Assembly: GCA_902764045.1 (NCBI GenBank)
Contig: CACWUI010000029.1
Span: 1 to 11,965 of the forward strand
Length of the DNA: 11,965 nt
Direction of reading: 5' to 3'
Source: an uncultured Lachnospiraceae bacterium
GTDB taxonomy: Bacteria > Bacillota > Clostridia > Lachnospirales > Lachnospiraceae
Shown here one piece after another: positions 6,722-11,965 of this stretch; the first letter of the stretch is position 1, and each line of letters starts with the position of its first letter. A program made the position numbers and the translations under genes. Under the pieces are notes generated by a model that was not told the DNA's origin, searched no databases, and was given only the letters and a program-made list of their open reading frames with translations.

Positions 6722-7867
6722 GTGAAGACTTTATCTGTGCTGGGTTCTACAGGTTCCATCGGCACCCAGACCCTTGACATAGTAAGAAAAAGTAACGGTG
6801 AATTGAAGGTCTGTGCCATTTCCGGCGGAAGCAATATTAAGCTTTTGGAAGAACAGGCCCGAGAGTTTTCGCCAAAAACAGTATGTGTCGGCAATGTTGA
6901 ACTTAAGAAAGATCTGGAACTGTCTTTAAATGATACCGGTATAAAAGTTGTTTCCGGAAATGAAGGGCTAGAAGAGGTGGCGGCTCACGAAGATGCCGAT
7001 GTGACAGTTACGGCTGTTGTGGGCATGATGGGTATAAAGCCCACTGTCTGCGCTATAAATGCAGGGAAGGAAATAGCACTTGCCAATAAAGAAACACTTG
7101 TTACTGCAGGGCATATCATTATGCCTTTGGCAAAGGAAAAGGGCGTATCCATTCTTCCTGTTGACAGTGAGCATTCTGCAGTTTTTCAGTGTATTCAGGG
7201 TGAAAATCAGAAACAGATACACAAGCTTCTTATTACAGCTTCGGGAGGTCCCTTTAGAGGTTATACCAAAGAAGCCCTTGAAAAAGTTACGCTTGAAGAG
7301 GCTCTGATCCATCCCAACTGGTCAATGGGAAAAAAGATCACCATAGACTCTGCCACTATGGTGAACAAAGGCCTTGAGGTGATAGAGGCACGTTGGCTCT
7401 ATGATATTTCCGTGGATGATATTCAGGTGGTGGTTCACCCCCAGAGCATAGTGCATTCTATGGTGGAGTTTGATGACGGTTCCATAAAAGCACAGCTTGG
7501 TGTGCCGGATATGAGGCATCCTATCCAGTATGCTCTGTTTTATCCCGACAGATTTGATTTCGGTCTTGAGCGTCTGGATTTTTATAAGCTTTCATCTCTT
7601 GATTTTGAAGAACCGGACATGGAGGTTTTTGAGGGGTTGAGGATGGCATATGATGCATCCCGTAAGGGAGGCAATATGCCTGTTATTTTTAATGCTGCTA
7701 ACGAATTTGCCGTGGCAAGATTCCTGGCGGGCGAGATAAGATTTGTTGAAATATATGAACTGATAAAAAAAGCAATGAATGATGTGGATCATATTGAAAA
7801 TCCCGATCTGGAACAGATACTTGCAACGGAAAAAGCCGTATATGAATTGTTGGGAAAGAAAAATTGA
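6722..7867 (+). CDS. dxr: 1-deoxy-D-xylulose 5-phosphate reductoisomerase
   Basis: Dxr catalyses the first committed step of the MEP isoprenoid pathway: DXP to MEP with NADPH. The 381-residue protein starts with the nucleotide-binding loop GSTGSIGTQTLDI (8-20). It continues with ALANKETLV (119-127), PVDSEHSA (146-153, metal ligands Asp148 and Glu150), ITASGGPFRG (171-180), HPNWSMGKKITIDSATMVNKG (197-217), then Glu219 and Glu222. The HPQSIVHSMVEFDDGSIKAQLG block (239-260) follows. The start is GTG at 6722, supported by AAGGAG at 6708-6713. Length is close to the usual 380-400. The stop overlaps the rseP start by three bases (TTGA). With uppS and ispG it groups lipid-carrier precursor supply in one operon. 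Confidence 0.97.
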   Translation: MKTLSVLGSTGSIGTQTLDIVRKSNGELKVCAISGGSNIKLLEEQAREFSPKTVCVGNVELKKDLELSLNDTGIKVVSGNEGLEEVAAHEDADVTVTAVVGMMGIKPTVCAINAGKEIALANKETLVTAGHIIMPLAKEKGVSILPVDSEHSAVFQCIQGENQKQIHKLLITASGGPFRGYTKEALEKVTLEEALIHPNWSMGKKITIDSATMVNKGLEVIEARWLYDISVDDIQVVVHPQSIVHSMVEFDDGSIKAQLGVPDMRHPIQYALFYPDRFDFGLERLDFYKLSSLDFEEPDMEVFEGLRMAYDASRKGGNMPVIFNAANEFAVARFLAGEIRFVEIYELIKKAMNDVDHIENPDLEQILATEKAVYELLGKKN

Positions 7868-9231
7868 TAATTAATATTTTACTTGCTGTTTTAATATTAA
7901 GTGTTGTGATCATCGCTCATGAATTCGGACATTTTATTGTTGCAAAGGCAAACGGCGTTTGTGTTGTGGAATTTTCCATAGGATTCGGTCCCAGGCTTTT
8001 TGCTTTTCGTATAGGTGACACGGATTATTGTCTGAAAGCCCTTCCCTTCGGAGGTTCCTGCAGGATGCTGGGACAGGAAGAGTATATTTTGCCCGGAGGC
8101 AGGGATGAAACTGTTGACGAGTCGGAACTGTCCGAGGTGGAAAAGCGCTCTCTTGAGATGCTTGACAAATACGGTAAAAACGCAACCCTTGAATCCAAGT
8201 CCGTGTCTGCAAGGATAGCAATTCTTGCGGCTGGACCTGTTTTTAATTTTATTTTTGCCATTATCATGTCCGTAGTACTTCTGGGAGTAGGCGGATACGA
8301 CCCCTGCATTGTGGACGATGTGAAAGAAGGTTCTCCGGCTTATACCGCGGGGATGCGTGAGGGTGATGAGATAAACGCCGTCAACGGACGTTGGATGTTC
8401 TTTGCAAGGGAATTGGACTTTTACCTTTCCAATCACGAAAAAGACACTTTAAATATTTCATATACTAGAGACGGCAGATCATATAAAACATCCGTTACTC
8501 CGGAGGAAGTCACGGATGTGGCATATAAGATCGGCGTTATGCTTGACACACAGCTTCATGTAGCAGAGGTTCTGGATGATTCCGCAGCCCAGAAAGCAGG
8601 CATACGGACTAATGATAAGATCATTTCCATAAACGGAAAAGAACTTACGGAAAGTTCTCAGCTTATAGATCTGGTCAGGGCTTCCGAAGGCAAGACCATT
8701 AATGTGGAGATTGAAAGGGCAGGGCATAAAAGGCAGTTTAATCTTACCCCTGAAATAATGGAGACCACATCATATGAAACGGGACTTACCATGTACGGAA
8801 AAAAGGTTCATGCATCTCCCATAAAGACACTTGGTCTTGCATTTGCCGATACAGGGTTCAGGATAAGCTCCGTTGTTGAAACTCTTATAGGAATGGGCAC
8901 CGGCAAGGTCAGCATGAATAATCTGTCCGGTCCCGTGGGTACCGTATCCACCATAAGCAGCGTGGTGGGAGAGAGCAGAAAAGCAGGTACGATCCCCGTG
9001 ATCTTAAACATGATTAATATCGCCATTATACTCAGCGCAAACCTGGGTATCATGAATCTTTTGCCTATTCCCGCCCTTGACGGCGGACGTCTTGTGATCT
9101 ATATAATCGAGGCAATAAGAGGAAAACCCGTTTCCAAAAAAGTGGAAAATGTGGTCACCTTTATCGGCGTAGTCTTCCTTCTGGTGCTTATGGCATATAT
9201 TTTGGTTAAGGATATTATTGTGTTGTTCTGA
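7864..9231 (+). CDS. rseP: Site-2 membrane metalloprotease, RseP/RasP family
   Basis: This S2P-family zinc protease cleaves membrane-embedded substrates such as anti-sigma factors and leftover signal peptides. The 455-residue protein has an N-terminal membrane helix with the HEFGH zinc motif (19-23) and a GPVFNFIFA segment (124-132) in a second helix. Two PDZ-like domains can be read: about 145-205, with PAYTAGMREGDEINAVNG, and about 232-292, with SAAQKAGIRTNDKIISINGK. These are followed by SGPVG (355-359) and the third zinc-ligand motif NLLPIPALDGG (398-408, Asp406). A final membrane helix lies near 430-448. The start appears to be TTG at 7864, overlapping the dxr stop, since the family N-terminus begins here. 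Only a weak GGGAAAG-type site precedes it, which suggests coupling to dxr. Position between dxr and ispG is standard for Firmicutes. Confidence 0.94.
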   Translation: MIINILLAVLILSVVIIAHEFGHFIVAKANGVCVVEFSIGFGPRLFAFRIGDTDYCLKALPFGGSCRMLGQEEYILPGGRDETVDESELSEVEKRSLEMLDKYGKNATLESKSVSARIAILAAGPVFNFIFAIIMSVVLLGVGGYDPCIVDDVKEGSPAYTAGMREGDEINAVNGRWMFFARELDFYLSNHEKDTLNISYTRDGRSYKTSVTPEEVTDVAYKIGVMLDTQLHVAEVLDDSAAQKAGIRTNDKIISINGKELTESSQLIDLVRASEGKTINVEIERAGHKRQFNLTPEIMETTSYETGLTMYGKKVHASPIKTLGLAFADTGFRISSVVETLIGMGTGKVSMNNLSGPVGTVSTISSVVGESRKAGTIPVILNMINIAIILSANLGIMNLLPIPALDGGRLVIYIIEAIRGKPVSKKVENVVTFIGVVFLLVLMAYILVKDIIVLF

Positions 9232-9253
9232 TGGTTTTTACCGGAGGCGGTTT

Positions 9254-10312
9254 ATGAATAACAGAGATAAAACAAAGGTTACAAAAATAGGAAATACGGT
9301 TATCGGCGGTGGGAATCCCGTTCTTATCCAGTCTATGACAAATACCGCTACGGAAGATGTAAAGGCTACTGTGGCGCAGATACTTCATCTTGAAAAAAAA
9401 GGATGCGAGATCATACGTTGCGCCGTTCCTACCGAAGAAGCGGCAAAAGCCTTTTCTCACATAAAAGAGAAAATACATATCCCTCTTGTTGCGGATATTC
9501 ATTTTGATTACAGACTGGCAATTATGGCTATCGAAAACGGCGCCGATAAGATAAGGATTAATCCCGGTAATATAGGCGGTACTGACCGTGTTAGAGAAGT
9601 TGTGGCAGCTGCCAAAGAAAAAGAAATCCCCATAAGGGTAGGCGTAAACGGCGGTTCCCTTGAAAAAAAACTGCTTGAAAAATATAAGGGCGTAACGGCT
9701 GAAGCCCTGGTGGAGAGCGCTTTAAACCAGGTGGGCATAATTGAGGACATGGGTTATGATAACCTTGTAGTAAGTATCAAGGCTTCAGATGTTCTTATAA
9801 GTCTTGAGGCATACAGAATGATCTCAGACAAATGCAATTATCCGTTGCATGTGGGTATCACCGAGGCCGGGACACTTATATCAGGCACCGTCAAATCCTC
9901 TGTCGGAGCGGGGCTGATACTTGCCGAAGGTATAGGTGACACCATGCGCGTGTCTCTTACGGATGACCCGGAAAATGAGATTTACGTTGCAAAGGAAATA
10001 TTAAGATCACTCAGGTTGAGAAACCCGGGAGTTGAGATAGTTTCCTGTCCTACCTGCGGAAGAACAAAGATAGATCTTATAGGTCTTGCCAAAAGCGTGC
10101 ATGACGAATTTGATGATTGCGAAAAAAATATAAAGATCGCAGTTATGGGATGTGTTGTAAACGGTCCCGGGGAGGCAAAGGAAGCAGACATCGGCATTGC
10201 CGGCGGTGACGGTATAGGGATCGTCATAAAGAAGGGCGAGGTTGTAAAAAAAGTGCCGGAAAGCGAGCTTCTATCAGCTCTCAGGGAAGAAATAGATAAT
10301 TGGGAAATGTAG
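9254..10312 (+). CDS. ispG: 4-hydroxy-3-methylbut-2-enyl diphosphate synthase (IspG/GcpE)
   Basis: IspG is the [4Fe-4S] enzyme of the penultimate MEP pathway step, converting MEcPP to HMBPP. The 352-residue protein has a TIM-barrel N-terminal part: IQSMTNTATEDV (25-36), ADIHFDYRLAI (80-90), DKIRINPGNIGG (98-109) and LHVGITEAG (198-206). The C-terminal cluster domain has Cys265 and Cys268 in SCPTCGR, Cys300 in MGCVVNGPGEA, and the cluster-binding Glu307. The frame is open upstream to 9218, but ATG 9254 is chosen because GGAGG at 9243-9247 lies 6 bases before it and the family starts with an R-x-KT-x2-V-x-IG-type sequence. It follows rseP after 22 bases and precedes the polC fragment by 10 bases. 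Confidence 0.97.
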   Translation: MNNRDKTKVTKIGNTVIGGGNPVLIQSMTNTATEDVKATVAQILHLEKKGCEIIRCAVPTEEAAKAFSHIKEKIHIPLVADIHFDYRLAIMAIENGADKIRINPGNIGGTDRVREVVAAAKEKEIPIRVGVNGGSLEKKLLEKYKGVTAEALVESALNQVGIIEDMGYDNLVVSIKASDVLISLEAYRMISDKCNYPLHVGITEAGTLISGTVKSSVGAGLILAEGIGDTMRVSLTDDPENEIYVAKEILRSLRLRNPGVEIVSCPTCGRTKIDLIGLAKSVHDEFDDCEKNIKIAVMGCVVNGPGEAKEADIGIAGGDGIGIVIKKGEVVKKVPESELLSALREEIDNWEM

Positions 10313-10322
10313 AAGGTGTTTT

Positions 10323-11396
10323 ATGATAATTACGGATGACCAAAAGGATTTTAATGAAACATTTCCGGGCACGGAACTTCCCGGGGATATTTCCATGTAC
10401 ACGGACCGCATGAAGGTGATCCGTATCACAAAGGACGGAAATGCAACTCTGGTCAGGATCTATACCGTGAGCGATGTGCTTATCCCCAAAGAAGTGATCA
10501 TAAGACTGGAAGAAATATTATTTAAAAGGATCTTCAGAAAGGTGGCCAGGGGCGTAAGGATCCTTGACAGGTACGATCTGAACACAAGCTACACTCCCGA
10601 AAAACTTTTTGACGCATACAGGGAAAGTTTGGAGACCGAGCTTGGCAGATATTTTCATAAGGAGTACATCCTTTACAAAAAGTCGGATGTCTTTTTCCGT
10701 GACAATCGTTTGCATATTGTTATGGAGAAAGGCTTTTTCAGCGAGCAGGTTTCCGATGACTTAAAGGATTATTTTAATAAGCTTTTTCTAAACCGTTTTT
10801 TTATGGATGTACCGGTGGTCTGCGAATACAGTGACAGTACCGCAGGCAGGTTTGATGCCTTAAAAGAACATGAATTAAATGTCAGAGTAGATGATATAAA
10901 GAAGGCCTTAGAGGCGTCCGTATCAGATGAAACAAGCGATGAAACACCGGATGTGTCCGGAGAGTCTTCAGCGCCTGAAGGAGAAGAAAAAAAAGATGAT
11001 AAAACTCCCGATATTATTCTGGGAAAAGATTTTGAAGGTGAGATCACACCGATAAGTGAGATTGACGAGACCAGTGACAGGGTGATCGTCTGCGGTATGA
11101 TCCGTAAGATCGATACCAAACCGATCAAAAACGAAAAAACAATCATACGACTGGATATCACCGATTTTCATGACACCATAACCGCCACTGTTTTTATGAA
11201 AAACGAGGATTCGGACACCCTGCTGAAAAAAATAAGCAAGGGTATGTTTGTGAAGCTTTCAGGAAAAACGGAATATAACAAATTTGAGCAGGAAGTGGTT
11301 ATAGCAAGGATATTTGCCATTAAAAAATCCACTGACACAAGAGAATTCCGCCATGACAATGCCTTTGAAAAAAGAGAAGTCAGGAAAGAGGCCTAA
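10323..11396 (+). CDS. polC: PolC-type DNA polymerase III alpha, N-terminal domains only
   Basis: PolC is the main replicative polymerase of low-GC Gram-positives, normally about 1,430-1,500 residues. This frame gives only 357. Residues about 20-190 match the layout of the PolC N-terminal domains I and II, rich in charged and aromatic residues (for example YHKEYILYKKSD-like text near 110-122). A very acidic linker follows at about 198-230. An OB-fold then runs from about 240 to 335, with the typical VIVCGMI, LDITDFHDTITATVFMK and ISKGMFVKLSGKTEYNKFEQE segments. The conserved DNAFEKR text at 345-351 is where intact PolC continues into the PHP domain (VELHxHT). Here it reads EVRKEA and stops. 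No PHP, exonuclease or polymerase sequence follows in any frame nearby. AAGG at 10313-10316 supports the ATG. The position after ispG is the normal polC locus. It may be a truncated remnant, a stand-alone N-terminal protein or a junction. It cannot polymerise DNA by itself. Confidence 0.85.
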   Translation: MIITDDQKDFNETFPGTELPGDISMYTDRMKVIRITKDGNATLVRIYTVSDVLIPKEVIIRLEEILFKRIFRKVARGVRILDRYDLNTSYTPEKLFDAYRESLETELGRYFHKEYILYKKSDVFFRDNRLHIVMEKGFFSEQVSDDLKDYFNKLFLNRFFMDVPVVCEYSDSTAGRFDALKEHELNVRVDDIKKALEASVSDETSDETPDVSGESSAPEGEEKKDDKTPDIILGKDFEGEITPISEIDETSDRVIVCGMIRKIDTKPIKNEKTIIRLDITDFHDTITATVFMKNEDSDTLLKKISKGMFVKLSGKTEYNKFEQEVVIARIFAIKKSTDTREFRHDNAFEKREVRKEA

Positions 11397-11399
11397 AAA

Positions 11400-11965
11400 G
11401 TGTTTAACAGCTTCAGAGAAAGATTATTAAATATTTTTACAAATCGCCTGACTATTCTTTGGGTAATTGTCCTTTTGCTTGGCGGCGTTTTAGTTTATCG
11501 CTGCTATAAGCTGCAGATAATCGAGGGTCAGACATATTTAGACAATTTTGTTTTGAATCAGGAAAAGACTCGAGACATCTCCCCTGTAAGAGGAAATATC
11601 TACGACAGAAACGGAAATCTCCTTGCTTATAACGAGCTTGCTTATTCCATCAAAGTAGAAGATACCTTTGAATCTTCGGGAAATACCAAAAACAAAGAAC
11701 TCAACACTCTTTTATATAATCTTGTTAATTACATCGAGAAAAACGGAGATCATATTAATTCAGATTTTAAGATTTATCTCGATGAGGATGATAATTTTGC
11801 ATTTAACGTAAGCGGAAAATCTCTTGAAAGATTTTTGGCTGATGTTTACGACCATACTTACACCACGGATCTGACGGATGAAGAGCTTAGTTCTACCGCG
11901 GAAGACGTTATGATTTATTTAAGCAGAGCTTCCGGTAAAGGATACAGGTACTTTGTCGGGGAATA
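11400..11965 (+). CDS. Class B penicillin-binding protein, N-terminal part (runs off the window)
   Basis: This gene starts with GTG at 11400, preceded by AGGAAAGAGG at 11382-11391, which lies inside the last codons of the PolC fragment. The 188 visible residues begin MFNSFRERLL and contain one membrane helix (about residues 18-33, ILWVIVLLLGGVLVYR). The pedestal/dimerisation domain follows, with the class B signature PVRGNIYDRNGNLLAYNELAYS (about residues 62-83). The transpeptidase domain lies beyond the window. Such proteins cross-link peptidoglycan on the outer face of the membrane in elongation, division or sporulation. The AYNELAYS continuation points to the PBP2 (MrdA) type of Lachnospiraceae rather than FtsI or SpoVD, but this is a judgement from memory. 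The 3-base gap to the PolC fragment implies cotranscription. Confidence 0.9.
   Translation, partial: MFNSFRERLLNIFTNRLTILWVIVLLLGGVLVYRCYKLQIIEGQTYLDNFVLNQEKTRDISPVRGNIYDRNGNLLAYNELAYSIKVEDTFESSGNTKNKELNTLLYNLVNYIEKNGDHINSDFKIYLDEDDNFAFNVSGKSLERFLADVYDHTYTTDLTDEELSSTAEDVMIYLSRASGKGYRYFVGE

Noticed and set aside
7897..8436. Antisense open frame of 179 codons within rseP
   Set aside because: It lies fully opposite a well-supported gene with zinc-protease motifs. The translation has no recognisable domain and is a shadow of the codon bias.
10769..11161. Antisense open frame of 130 codons within the polC fragment, Ser-rich
   Set aside because: The Ser-rich composition simply mirrors the acidic GAA/GAT linker codons of the sense strand. 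There is no ribosome binding site or domain.
11370..11420. Frameshift as the cause of the PolC truncation
   Set aside because: Reading the other frames past the stop gives no VELHxHT/PHP-like sequence. The downstream DNA is clearly a penicillin-binding protein from its start codon on.

Overview
The window looks like a chromosomal housekeeping region of an anaerobic Firmicute, most likely a member of Clostridia/Lachnospiraceae. The reasons are the Firmicute gene order rpsB-tsf-pyrH-frr-uppS-cdsA-dxr-rseP-ispG-polC, a PolC-type replicase N-terminus, strong AGGAGG-like ribosome binding sites, moderate-to-low GC, and a class B penicillin-binding protein with the RGNIYDRNG/AYNELAYS signature I associate with Lachnospiraceae PBP2. 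All supported genes are on the + strand.

Layout: (1) 1-905 holds the C-terminal part of DNA topoisomerase I (topA). Its 5' half, including the catalytic tyrosine, is absent, and the frame is closed at 18-20 by a stop inside a very AT-rich stretch. (2) 906-1147 holds a 17-bp-stem palindrome, then a near-consensus sigma-A promoter and a leader of about 120 nt for rpsB. (3) 1148-2848 is rpsB-tsf (ribosomal protein S2 and EF-Ts), closed by a strong intrinsic terminator. (4) 2925-3887 is a membrane-anchored polysaccharide deacetylase with its own extended -10 promoter and a palindrome overlapping the -35. It sits between tsf and pyrH. (5) 3896-10312 is a tight run pyrH, frr, uppS, cdsA, dxr, rseP, ispG with several 1-4 base stop/start overlaps. 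(6) 10323-11396 encodes only the N-terminal domains of PolC. It ends where the PHP/exonuclease/polymerase part should begin. (7) 11400 to the window end is the start of a class B penicillin-binding protein whose ribosome binding site lies inside the last codons of the PolC fragment.

Functionally the genes join translation (S2, EF-Ts, ribosome recycling factor), UTP supply (UMP kinase), isoprenoid precursor synthesis by the MEP pathway (Dxr, IspG), the undecaprenyl carrier (UppS), CDP-diacylglycerol for phospholipids (CdsA), a site-2 protease that controls envelope stress (RseP) and peptidoglycan synthesis or modification (deacetylase, PBP). Most of this is a textbook arrangement. I do not see a defence system, a CRISPR array, tRNA or rRNA genes, a recognisable transposase, or a clearly new system.

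The points worth a second look are the two partial essential genes at the two ends (TopA lacking its N-terminal half, PolC lacking its catalytic part), the palindromic element before rpsB, and the promoter/operator-like architecture that gives the pyrH-frr-uppS operon a cell-wall deacetylase as its first gene.
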